Positions 22,548 to 33,830 of a DNA stretch of 64,000 nucleotides are shown one piece after another; position 1 is the stretch's first letter, and each line of letters begins with the position of its first letter. The DNA lies in assembly GCF_949628265.1 (NCBI RefSeq), contig NC_088789.1, positions 29,629,883-29,693,882 of the forward strand, written 5' to 3'. A program made the translations under genes and the position numbers. The notes under the pieces are model-generated. The model was given only the letters and a program-made list of their open reading frames with translations. It ran no database searches and had not been told where the DNA came from. This DNA is from Cloeon dipterum (Eukaryota; Arthropoda; Insecta; Ephemeroptera; Baetidae).

Positions 22548-25500
22548 ATGGTGAAGCGGATCGCAACGTGTTGTGCTCTAATTTTCCTTCTTTACAGTGA
22601 GTCTATCGTTTTAGCACGCGGATTTTTAAAATTAAGTTTTAACATTTTCCCTGAAGAGTGCAGCTTTGCTCGCGGTTACTTAGTCAGCATTAAGATCGGG
22701 AACGAAATCAGAGGCTCGGTTACCGATGACCACCGCCACGCGGTCGCATTTGTCAGAAATCCGGAGGAAAGAGGTATTTAAAATTCCATTTTTCCTTTAA
22801 ATGATTGACGAAATGTCCTGATTCTATGTATAAATTATATTTTTTAATAGGGGTCGCTTTCTCCCAGGACACCTTCGACTTGGACGGCAATGCGAACGAA
22901 ATGCGCGTCTATGACTGCAATTTGGTCCAATCCGGCGGCTGCAAAGAGTGGCGCACGCAAAATCTCAGGATGAAACCTAACAAATACGAAAAGTATCCGG
23001 CAGTCACCGACTTTCGCTGGCACGGTAAATAAAAACTGTTTGCCCTTAATTGGCCAAAATTTATTCCGGATATTGACTGATTGTTAGTCCAAACAAAGTC
23101 GGAATTTTATCGAATATCCGGGGAATGAATTCTTCAAAATCAGAATTGAAATACTAATAAAATTTATTTAATTTTAATTGAGATTACCAATCCCACAAAC
23201 ACGCAATTATAGCTCAGAAAGCAATTTATTTTATTTTATTGAGCTATACAATTTGAATTATGTTTTACAACAGCATGAACCAAGCATACTCATTTGGTTA
23301 GAATTTAATTTTAGATATGACATATATTATAGCAATCAAGAAAAATAAAATTGAGCCAATTGTATGATGGTGAATTTCTTAATTCTTAAAAAAATTATGA
23401 TTTTTCTTCTAGATTTCCCCTACTATTTCAAGAGTAGAGGCGGGTACTATGATTCGATGCCGGAATTCCTGAGGATGGAAAAGAAGGCGCATGCACATTT
23501 CTCGATCCTGACAAACTCAACATTTGATTTTATGATTCCACCAAATTTAATTGATGTTAAAAACGGCTCTCGTTATCTGACCAATTTTGAGGTGAGGGTT
23601 TTTAGTTAAATACATTTTATTGTAGGCCTGCGGAAAATTACATTTATTTTTAATTATCAGGTCATTGATTTAAAAAGTGGTGGAAAGAGATGGGAAATGT
23701 TTTCAGTGAGGTTCTCCCGCGATAATCCGTTGGAAAACATGGTTTCTGTCAACAGCGGTCACAAATTAACTCCAAAGAAGTTAGAAGGTGTCGAAATGAG
23801 GTAACATGTGAAATGATTTCGGCTGAAAAGCAATAATTATTTTATTTTCCAATTATCTCATAGCCTTGTTGGTGATATTAAGTCGATTCTTCAAAGTCCC
23901 GCTTTTGATTTTCATGGATCAACGATGGTCAAGACGCATTCGTGTAAGTTTACAAATTGCTATGTATATAATACGATTGTGAAATTAAATCGGTTGATTT
24001 TTCCAAGATTCAATCTTTGTAATATGATCTTATGAAAAAAATCGTTACAAATTTTTAGACTATTTGCTGGTCCCTGATCACTCCAATGCGTGGATGGAAA
24101 GAGAAATCGAGTTTCCGAAAGAGACAGTCTTCTGCGTCGACGTTGTTTACCTTTTGAGGCGCCCCTTGGAAGACTCGGAAATCGCGTTAAACGTCACGTT
24201 TGTGACTGAAAAAGGCGAATATTTGAATTTCACCGAAGGCAACCCTTCGAAGAAGGTCGACACCTGGCACGTGGTTCGGTTTGATAGTCTGACAAGACGC
24301 TTTGTAGGAAAAGGAACGATCAGGTTGACTGTCGGACCGCAAGACTTGGAAATCGGCGGTATTAAGTTCTGTCAAGGAGGTAGGATGTGATATTATCTTA
24401 ATAATTGTCTTGAAACTCTCATAATTAAATAGACGACTTGGATGTTGAGATAACTCGCCGTGGCGTGGAGCGGTGCCACTCCTTATCAACCCATTTGGCG
24501 CCACCTCCGGTTAAAGATGCAGTAGAAGAGGAGAAATTCACCAAATTAGGTTTGATTATTGTTTGATGGCGCCAACGTTCATTTACAATAACAGATATTT
24601 CAAGATGTTTCATTAAATTTTAAGTGCCATTGCCAGTCCTGGTGGATCTAGGTTAAATACTGGTGGATTCAAAGTAGTGCTCCCTCCGTATAGGGTAGGA
24701 AGAAAAATCGGCTCGGCAAATCAGCTTAGAAACAAATTCAGATATGCAATTTTATCTGTGCATTTTTACAGTTTTTACAGCATTTTGCTGGACCAATTTT
24801 TGATTTTAGCACGTCAAATTTACTGAAATTACGCCAAAACTCCACTGAATATCTGAAATCGCGGAAATTGCAAATAAATAAAATGATTGCACCACATGTT
24901 GCAACGTTTTCCTATTGCCAGGAATTCATTGGTTTACGTACACTAGCATTATTAAAACAACGAATTTCAGTTGCAACCAAAAGGAAGATTTGCGAGCGAA
25001 TAAACGAGGCAAGCAATTGTTCTGGAATGAACGTTTGCAGCTCAACAGGTTGCTTTTGCTTTCTCGGGTTTACTGGAGAAGACTGCAAAACACGTGAGCC
25101 TTGATAATAATCATTCAACAGTAAAATTTATAATAATGTACTTGAAGCTTGTGGTGAACACACTTTTGGCGTGGATTGCTCAGAAAAATACGTCGTCGGC
25201 AAATGCCTCAACGACAAATTCGATTTGGAAAACGGACATTGCCTGGAGCGTTGCTCAAACTCAACGACCGGATTTCCTTCTTGCAGTATTAGTATGAAAA
25301 TTGTTCTTTAAGGATTTACCGTTTTATTTGGTTTATTTGATTGAATTTATTAGAAATCTGGAAGGTAAAGCCTTTTGTGCAAAACGCGTCGCCAAACAGC
25401 ATCAGCTTGAATATGAGAAGAAGTCTTCAAAATGTTTCGGGCTTTGATCACGTCGAAGTGCTATATAAAATGGTATCTCATAATTGCATTCAGACGTTCA

Positions 25501-27313
25501 GAATGTTATTTTAATTCAAAGGAAAAGCGTAAACGGTGGGAGAGTAAAACATACTTCGAGTCAGACGGGAGATTATTTAAACTGGAGGATCTAGAGGCCA
25601 ATACGGAGTACGTGATCACTTTCACGGTGAACTCGAAAATCCAACCGCAAAATTTGATAACTGTTGAAGAGGTGATTGCATCAACTTGTACACCCATCGG
25701 TTCGTTCTCCTAATTTAAATTGTGATCCTAAAAAATACTATTTACTTCAACAGACGGATCAATTCTAAAAATTGCCATTGACGCCACGGCATCAGCAGCG
25801 ACACTCGCGGTTTCAGACGTGGACAAAAAATACTGTCAACCCACATATTTTAATGTGTCCGAAGTGTCTCCAGGCGAGCTGCCAATTAATTCCACAATCC
25901 AGATTCGTGAACAAGAGGAATATCAAAAGAACTTGACGTCCTGTAAAAACGGCACCTATTTTATCGTGTCCGTGTCAGACATTTATCAAAACCTGGTCGA
26001 AGCCAGACTGGTGTGCACCGCTGAAAATAAGTTTTTGCTCGAAGGTAATTTTAAAAATATTTTAATGGTTTTGATTTCGTCACAAAATAAATTTCAGATC
26101 ACAAGATGAAAAACGTCTGCTTGCCAATTAGTGAGAGTTCAATAATTTAATTCGATAACCAGTTTCATTAATTTTTTTTCTACGTGAAGATGAGTCAGTT
26201 GTGCAAATCTCATTCGAGGATCAGCTCACAGTGGTCATCAGCTCAAACGCCAGTTTTGCAGACAGAAAGAAAATATGCGAGCCCAGAGTTTTTAAAGTGG
26301 TCGAGTCGAAGAAAACCGTTTTTAGTGCAAACGTGCTAGGGTTCGACTTTATAAATTATTTTGGCAACTGTACGGCCGGGAAGATGTATGACGTCATCCT
26401 GTTCGACGAGGCTTACCACAAACTCAAAGTCAGATATTCGTGCATGACACCTGAACAAAGCAGTAAGTTATTGCTTGGGTTATTGAATAGATGGAATTTT
26501 AATTAATAAGTTTTAAAATAAAATATATAGATTTCCGAAAATTTGTTCCTGTCGTAAATAAAATCTGGGCCAGGAAAATCGAACTGGACATGGATCAGAG
26601 TCTGAAAAGTGTCGCAGGATTTCATGATATTCAAGTTCAGTACCAAGAGGTATATATTTTTTATTTATTTTTTAGGATTTTTGAATTAATTTTAATAAAA
26701 TCAGGAGTTTGAGGAGGAGTGGAAGACAGAGATGTATAAATCCTCCATGGGAAGATGGCTCGTTCTGAATTTTCTCAATCCAGACACGCACTACGTGATC
26801 AGACTGGCTTGGATCTCAACAAACCAATCCTCCATCGTGAGCAAGGACATTGAAACGCGAACGATGAAACCCTGCATCCCAATCGGTGAGTTTTTATTCT
26901 TTTAATGCTTCGAAATTCATTTAAATGTTTCATCACAAGAGATTCGATTTATGGTTTTTGTTTGAACACGCAAATTCCTGATTTTTGTTTTTAGAGTAAT
27001 ATATACAGGTGTCGAAATAATTAAGTTTGCAAGTTTCGCCCCGAATAAAATCATTAAAATTTCAACAGAGGAAAACAGCGTGAAGACCGACGAGACGTGT
27101 TTTCTGCTCGGTGACGTTGAAAGTATGGAAGAGCAGAGGGTCGTACTTTCCGTGGGGGTGGTGGCCCTGGGAGCCATGCTGCTGATTGTGTTTAGTCTTT
27201 TTTGCGTCGTCTTCTTCTGCTGTAGGCAGCGCAGACGCAGGGCACGCGAAATTGAAGAGCAGAATCGACAGCGATATGAATTAACAGAAAACGAGGTGTA
27301 TTATATATTTTAA
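22548..27313 (+). CDS. Type A receptor (copy A2), complete, 17 exons, about 980 aa
   Basis: Exons: 22548-22773, 22851-23024, 23413-23591, 23661-23800, 23864-23943, 24059-24379, 24433-24549, 24971-25093, 25148-25291, 25354-25472, 25522-25699, 25754-26044, 26098-26130, 26190-26462, 26531-26649, 26705-26885, 27069-27313; every phase joins. Exon 1 has a signal peptide (KRIATCCALIFLLYSES). Exon 2 (YDCNLVQSGGCKEW..VTDFRWHG) is homologous to exon 3 of the B phosphatases. Exons 3-5 finish the head, exon 6 is MAM-like, exons 8-9 are EGF/Draper-like, exons 10-16 hold FN3-like and other beta modules, and exon 17 has the transmembrane helix and tail RYELTENEVYYIF. Compared with A1 the last exon lacks 78 codons in frame, removing one membrane-proximal module. 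Head exons differ strongly from A1 while exons 6-16 are nearly identical. Probable cell-surface receptor; ligand unknown. Confidence 0.85.
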
Positions 27314-27374
27314 GGAAAAAAGCATGGCTTTGTCATCTAAAAAGGTGCAGAAAAAATTATTTTTCTTGATCTTT

Positions 27375-27380
27375 AATAAA
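27375..27380 (+). terminator. Polyadenylation signal of A2
   Basis: AATAAA about 60 bases after the stop, matching A1. Confidence 0.5.
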
Positions 27381-28649
27381 AAAGAAGTGTACAAACTGCA
27401 AAAACAAGACCTGTTTTAAAAAATGTTGTAGAAATTTTTAATTTAACATATTTTGGGCCTAATATCACCCTATATCCTTACAAATAAATTTAAAAAATAT
27501 ATTTTTGAGGTATTCATATAATTAAATAATAAACTCCAGTAGTTATTATCTGGAAAAGAACCGAATCGGTTCCATGAAAGGACTGAACAGTTCCATGAAA
27601 AAGGAACCGAATTACAGTTCCATCGTGTGGTTCCAACGTGGCTCCCACGAGGCTGTTTGGCATTTTTATTTTACTGATATTCGAATAATTTGTAGGCATG
27701 TAATTCATAAGTTTTTTGTACCGTAATATTTTAAAAATAAAGATTTATTGATTGTTTAAATCATTTTTATCGTACTCATGGCGAGAAAGCACAAGAAATC
27801 AATTGAAATTTTTAAAAAGCCGTGGAAGTAAAGAGCAGGTGTCGTATTTAGAAAACAAGAAATTTCCTGGCGACCAGGTCAGTGAGACGTTGCATGATTA
27901 TTTGTGTATTTTCGTCAAAGGTCGGTAACGCAAAACATTATGAATTGAATCGGCACCAAATCGCCTGATAAGGCGTGTTTGATTTGCGTCGCAATTTTTC
28001 CGCGTTCACAAAAAATGTTGAGCCTGAAATGCATAGAAAATTATTTTGCCCGGTAACATTTTATTGCCTATTTCAATGGTATGTACGGTGACTCGTGTTT
28101 TTTTCGGTTCATTTTAAATAATTGCCTAACTCTATTGGCTGGTTGAATTATTTCATTATTTGTAACAGAAACATCATGCGAGGCGTATGACTAATTCAAA
28201 TCCTAGGCTTTCCTATGACGCAAAAATGCAAACCGCACAAAATTTTATCTCAGTTTTGCGGCTGCCTCGATAAGTTTCCAATTTTTATTGCGAAATTTAG
28301 TAAAAACGGATAGAGAGCTACCTAGTACCTACGTCTTGTTTCATTTTCGGAGTGTTAATAGCGACACTTTTTTGCTCCAGTGCTCATATACCAGCAAGGC
28401 GGCAATTTTGACGAAAAAAGCTTTGAGAAGTGCGCTGGGGCCTCTGGAAAAGGGACATCTTTGCCCTTTTGGTCAGGACATTTCAGCAAATGATGCGGCC
28501 CAAAATGCATATAGATTGAACATGGACAAAAATACTGATGGCGATGATTTCAGAATTAAGATTAAGGAAAATTTTGTTCAACGCAGTTATACTCTCTGAC
28601 GCAATGTAAACTTGATTGGTTATTTCTACGAATTTGTATCAAAGTTACC
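27381..28649. other. Intergenic, A2 to B remnant
   Basis: A diverged copy of the A1-B1 intergenic region (3926-4924): blocks such as AGTGTTAATAG..TTTTTGCTCCAG and GAACATGGACAAAAATACTGATGGCG recur. No gene is supported. Confidence 0.55.
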
Positions 28650-28737
28650 TTATCAACGATAAAAGTTTGATTCGTTGAATTCCTTGTATGGTCTGTTGCG
28701 CAGTTTAGGTTTCGCTCGCGACTGAGAGATATCTAAA
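28650..28737 (+). promoter_or_regulatory. Conserved 5' region of the B remnant
   Basis: TTATCAACGATAA at 28650-28662 (paired GATA cores) and GTTTAGGTTTCGCTCGCGAC before the ATG match the other two B starts. The promoter survives although the gene behind it is gutted. Confidence 0.45.
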
Positions 28738-29550
28738 ATGTTGGGGCGGTTAGCTGTCCCGCTATTTCTTTTGCTTTTAGCAAAAGGTGGGTCGTGACCT
28801 GAATTAGTTTAGTTGATTTCAACAATTTGCATATTTATCAGATTTCAAAAGTACGGATGGATACGCGTTCCCCATTCGGAAAGGAGGTTTTGTGACTGCT
28901 GGCGTCTCAGACGAAACACCTCTTGCGTTCGTGAAGGATTCCCATAACAGATATGATAAGCGATTTTTCTGTGTTAGTTATCATCGATAATTTCTAGGGC
29001 TGTGAATTTTAGACGGTTATTTTCGGGAAAATAGTCGGCTATATTTAAACGGCGGGCTTTTGGAAAAATTTAGACTGTTTTAGTTGATTTTTTTTCTATT
29101 TTCCACTGCATATATACTATATCACCATGATAGAAATTGAATGGAAAATGTCCATTTCATATTATTTATAAGCCTTTTTCCATGGTGATCCAGAGATGGC
29201 GTAATGGGCGAGGCATGTTATTTTTGTCCCTTTTATCAGCATTTCAGCAATTTCACCCTGCGCACATCCACGTCCCTACCTTTCCCCATGTTAAACGAGT
29301 TTTCGTTAGCGGCTCTGTGTTGGAATTTCTGAAGTCACCCGCGCTTAAATTGGTGTCAAGCGAAAGCGCACGAGTTGAACTACAACATAAGTTGAAACCG
29401 TGACCGTGGAAAATGTAACAACCGAGAAATTCACGTTCGAAAAGGGCCTGTTTTGGCCTTGGAAGAGAGCTATAAAATTTGTGTGCAGGCGAAGGCAGAG
29501 ACATTAATTTGCTCATACCCAGTAAGCAGTAAGGGCAGTGAAGCTGAGTA

Positions 29551-30331
29551 GTCACGTGACTCAATCCCGCAATCTCATTGGCTAAGAAGCAAGCAAGCAG
29601 CATCTTCTATTCTCTTCCTTTCCCTTCCTTCAAGCAGAGGCACGCTCTCTGCTGCGAATGTTACACTCCTCAAGAGTGGGGGCAATGCAAGTGGAGGGAG
29701 AAGCAATAAATGCACATGCCTGCCCTGGCCTGCCCTTAGCCAATGAGATTGCGGGATTCAGTCATAACTGCTCACACCCAACAGGAACAGTGAAGCACAG
29801 AACACAAAGCTTGAGTGTCACGTGACTCAATCCCGCAATCTCATTGGCTAAGAGCAGGCACGCCCTTCCACTTCCTTCAAGCAGTGGCACGCACTCTGCT
29901 GCGCAGCTGCGCGTGTCACACTCCTCAAAAGTGGGGGTAATACAAAAGGAGGGAGAAGCAAGAAATGCACAATATGCCTGCTCTTAGCCAATGAGATTGC
30001 GGGATTAAGTCATGACTGTTCATACCCAACAGGAACAGTGAAGCAGAGAACACAAAGCTTGAGTGTCACTTGACTCAATCTCGCAATCTCATTGGCTAAT
30101 TTCTCCCTTCCACTTCCTTCAAGCAGAGGCACGCACTCTACTGCGCATGTCACACTCCTCAAGAGTGGGGGCCATTCAAGAGGAGGGAGAAGCAAGAAAT
30201 GCACATGCCTGCCCTTAGCCAATGAGATTGCGGGATTCAGTCATAACTGCTCACACCCAACAGGAACAGTGAAGCACAGCACATAAAGCTTAAGTGTCAC
30301 GTGACTCAATCCCGCCATCTCATTGGCTAAG
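29551..30331. repeat. Tandem array of about 230-266-bp units, each with a long inverted repeat
   Basis: The motif GTCACGTGACTCAATCCCGC followed by AATCTCATTGGCTAA starts at 29551, 29817, 30065 and 30296. Its reverse complement (TTAGCCAATGAGATTGCGGG) lies at about 29736, 29984 and 30215, inside each interval. Spacing falls from 266 to 248 to 231 bases. Between the arms are GGCACGCACTCTGCTGCGCA and GAGTGGGGG..GGAGGGAGAAGCAA. Each unit can fold into a hairpin and carries CACGTG and CCAAT cores. B1 intron 2 lacks the array; flanking intron resumes at ACTCCCTCCAAGCA (5456 in B1, 30348 here). Confidence 0.85.
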
Positions 30332-30604
30332 AGCTGGAACGCCCTTCCACTCCCTCCAAGCATTGCGAGTGCGTCTCGTTTGGGAGCAGCGCACAAAGAG
30401 CAAAACCATGACGTGTGTCGTGCGCGCTATTTTTATTTCCCTGATTTACGGTGGAATTGGATCTGTAACCCCTCATGCAATGCAAGTCATTTGATGTCAT
30501 TTTCCTTGAAATTAAACGAGCTTTCAAGTGGGGTGCTTAATTTTGTACTTCAAACTTTCTAAATAATAGAAACCGCGCGGAAAAAAAGAAATTTTTGAGA
30601 TTTC

Positions 30605-31040
30605 GTTATTTTTGGAACTCCAAATCTCGGGTTCTCACCATCAGAATTGCAAAAACTGAATACCGTTCAACTTGTCTGCACCTTCCGTAGATAACCAAAT
30701 TGTTTTTAGGGGGATCAACCCTCATCCCCCTTCCACCCCGTGTATCAAAGTAACGAGAAAAATCACGTCGTTTTGCACTTATTCACTGTTGTAAATTGTA
30801 AATAATGCTTTTAAATTGAAAAAAATCTACCCCAAAATTCCGATAGCTGTCTAGAAAAGGTTATGTAATACAAGTCGAATGGTGATCAGTTTTTGCAATT
30901 CTGAAAGTTAGAACCTGAGATTTAGCGATTGGAATGGTGTCAAAAATTCGAAATATTAATTTTTCTGCAAATATTGCCAATGCCAAATCTTTGGATCTAA
31001 CCATCAGAATTGAAAAATTGCCCACCGTTGGACTCGTCCC
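30605..31040. repeat. Fold-back repeat in the B remnant intron
   Basis: Copy of the 5675-6100 structure: forward module from about 30610, inverted module at about 30885-30930, forward module at about 30975-31040. Confidence 0.55.
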
Positions 31041-31409
31041 AATCTGCTCTAACGAGCTAAAGGATTACATACTAATATTCGAAACCTATAACAACTTTAA
31101 TTAGGGACTGAAATTAGTCTTTTTATAATATTACTAGCTTCTATTTAATTTGATGATGTACTAATAATTAGACAACACTAATTTTAGTTGTTGATATCAA
31201 GAAATAATTATTATAGTTAGCGCTTGTGAAACTAACACCATTTATTTAGCCTCAATAGAATTGTTTTGAAGCTATGTTAAAATCCATTGTTTCAATTTTT
31301 CTTTATTGTGTACATATTTAATTTATGATATTTGGAATTAAAATAAATTTGTCAAGTGTGTATACGTGAGCTTTTTCTTAACAAGTTCAATTTTTTCGAC
31401 TTTATTTAC

Positions 31410-31780
31410 AGAGATTTGGGGCCACTGGCACATTCTCAGGTCAGCGCACAGAGCTGCGAAATGGAGGGCGATCTTTCCTTCAGGGTCGACTGCTTCAATC
31501 ATTTTCTCGTTCCAAGAATGGACTCGTTTCACAATTCCCAGTTTGTCTTCAGCGGCGAAAAAATGAAGCAGGTTCTTTATTTCCTGAGCTTCTCAGAGCC
31601 AGCAGTTTTCAGCAGCTTCAAATTGTTGCAACCTGACTGCGTAGTAAATTGGACTCTCACCGTCTACGTCCTTCTTCAGCAGGTCTAAGCCCTGGCCAAC
31701 AAAGTGCTAGGGGATCGATTTTCACTGCGTGCTTTTTGTTCAAAGCGGCGAAGTGGAACAGCTAGCGTCACGCCGTAATG
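31410..31780 (-). pseudogene. Ankyrin-repeat remnant downstream of the B remnant
   Basis: On the - strand: LFHFAALNKKHAV, then after a frame change LDLLKKDVDGESPIYYAVRL, QFEAAENCWL and an in-frame TGA, then LLHFFAAEDKLGIVKRVHS and DPEGKIALHFAALCADL. These are ankyrin-type units (GESPIYYAVR; GKIALHFAAL) interrupted by a stop and a frameshift. It lies between a B 3' end and a ZAD-ZF gene, as at 12600 and 42555. Confidence 0.7.
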
Positions 31781-32057
31781 CGTGACAAATGTAGATCGAA
31801 CGACGTAACTAACTGCATTTTTGGTGCAAAATTCATTTGAATAAATTATATTTGGCAATAAGCCACTTGTTTTTAACTCTTGACAGAAATTTAAAGTGTT
31901 GACGTTCCCATGCACTGTAATTATCATATTGAGGAAAGTAATTTTAAAATATCTTCCTGAAATATTTGCGAATCTCTTAAATATATGATTTAAAATCCTT
32001 CTTTCGATAGGTAACATAAATTTAAATAATACAAATTGAACACCATTACACCATAAT

Positions 32058-32063
32058 TTTATT
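32058..32063 (-). terminator. Polyadenylation signal of ZAD-ZF 3
   Basis: AATAAA on the - strand in the family's shared GATTAATAAAATTATGG context, about 115 bases past the stop. Confidence 0.5.
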
Positions 32064-32177
32064 AATCAAAAAGCTTTACATAATAGGAAACAATAATTCA
32101 AGGATATGAATCGTAGCGTAATTTATTTCATTTTGCAGAGAGCAAGAATTCATGAAACGTGTAAATGAAGGAATCAT

Positions 32178-33830
32178 TCATCGAACACCATGAATAATTA
32201 GCAAGTGGGTTTTCAAGCAGCGTTTGAGCATTGATTTTCCACATATTTTGCAATTTTCGAACACCTTGACCTTTAAATGAGTTGACTTTAGATGCACGAA
32301 AAGAAAAGTTTTGGAAATGAATTGTTTTTTGCACTCATCACATTCCACTCTCAATTCTAACAAATTGTGTTTCTCCGCGAGATGGTTTTTCAAAGTGGAA
32401 GAGGAATAGAAACTCTTGGGGCAGTGGGCACAATGCTTCAATTTGGCCTGCAGGTTGTGCATCCTGTTTAAATGCAGTTTCAAGTAGGAAGCACTTTTGT
32501 AGTACCTTTTACAGGGTTCACACTTGAATCCGAGAGCTTTGTTCTTCAAACCACGCCAATCGCGATTTCCGTGTTTTCTTTTCATGTGGTAAACAAGCAA
32601 AGAAGAAATTCGAAAGCTCTTTGGACATTTGGCACATTTGAACAAAGTTTCTCTGCACTTTTTCAGGTGTGATTGGTACAAACCTGAACACTGGAATTCG
32701 TTTTTACAGCGATCGCAGGACAGTTTTCTAATGTGTTTAAAAAAATTACAGACAGAAACTTCTGATTTACAAATTTTGCAGCGTTTGAATACATGCTTTA
32801 AACTCATATGATATGCCAAACTATCCTTTGTTGAGAACATTGCACCGCATTCGTCACACTTGAATGGCTTTTCTGTTCTGTGTTTTCTGGCAACATGCCT
32901 TTGTAGATCAAAATTCTTTCTTGTTTTATACTCACAATATTCACAATCAATCATTCTACTGCCATCAATTTTATGAAGAGAGTGAAAGTGGGCCCTCATT
33001 TCAATTTTAGTTTTGAAAAACAAGACACAGCCACGAAAAGTGCAATTGACAGGAAATTCACGATGGACCTGACGCACATGATTGTTGTATCTATTATTTC
33101 CAATGAATTTCTTGTTACAAAAGTAGCATTTGAATATTTTCAGTTTATGCACTTCTTCCTTGTGTTTTTCTCTTTCCTCGATTGTGTGGAAATATGTGGC
33201 ACATTTCTGGTTTTCACATCTGATAGCATCTTTGTGTGTTTTCTTGACATGCTGTGACAAATTGTGCAAAAATTTATATAGTTTACCACAATAGAGACAT
33301 TTTTTCTTTTCTGAAGAAATATTAGATTTTGTCTCAGCAGATTCCAATTCTTCAACGTCCTTTTCGATTTCATCTTTTTCACTTTCGGGCAGATCGACCT
33401 CTTCCAATGCCACCCAACATTGCTCTATATTTCCCTCTGAAAACATATTTATTAGACTAAAAATTGATAAATAAATAACACTTTTGTACCTAAGTAATGT
33501 TTCCGCAGCTCTCTTGCCGCATCGTCCAAATCCAAATTCCACCAAACCAAAGCCTCGTCTGACATCCCATTGAATTTCCAGAGAAACCTGAGAGGAAATT
33601 CCTCAAATAATAGAATGAAAATTCCTTGAATTCCTTCTAAAAACTCACTCGGCATGCCAGAGACAAAAGTAACAAATTAAATCGTCGTCCTTGATCTCTT
33701 CATCCAACTCGTGTCCGCAGACGTTGAGAAGCCACTCCTGCAGTTTGTCCTTGTCCACGTGGACAGCGAGGACTGCGCCATCCGCCGTGGGAGTCTCGCA
33801 GATCAAGCAAAGCGTCTTTTGAATCGACAT
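32178..33830 (-). CDS. ZAD-C2H2 zinc finger protein 3 (13 finger units, about 512 aa)
   Basis: Exons 33830-33649 (182 nt), 33587-33490 (98 nt) and 33436-32178. The ZAD reads MSIQKTLCLICETPTADGAV..ICYFCLWHAEF. Exon 2 gives MSDEALVWWNLDLDDAARELR. The finger exon opens EGNIEQCW with a longer acidic linker (ESEKDEIEKDVEELES). The HEEVHE-type linker between units 2 and 3 is shortened (EEVHKLKIFKC), and two extra residues lie before unit 5. The gene ends HLLIIHGVR. It and its 3' flank are near-copies of the 43-45 kb locus. Probable nuclear DNA-binding regulator. Confidence 0.87.

Larger units (their letters stand above)
28738..31104 (+). pseudogene. Gutted type B receptor: exons 1-2 and the last codons only
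   Basis: Exon 1 (28738-28786) gives [16 protein letters not shown]. Exon 2 (28842-28955) gives the [13 protein letters not shown] segment. Its donor reads ATATG|ATAAGC where B1 has ATATG|GTAAGC, so splicing is broken. Sequence homologous to B1 intron 2 then continues to about 31065 and jumps directly to the final B codons (FETYNNFN and stop, 31078-31104) and 3' UTR. The join corresponds to loss of B1 positions of about 6100-12022, that is exons 3-24 less the last nine codons. The intron also gained a tandem array (29551-30331). Confidence 0.8.
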
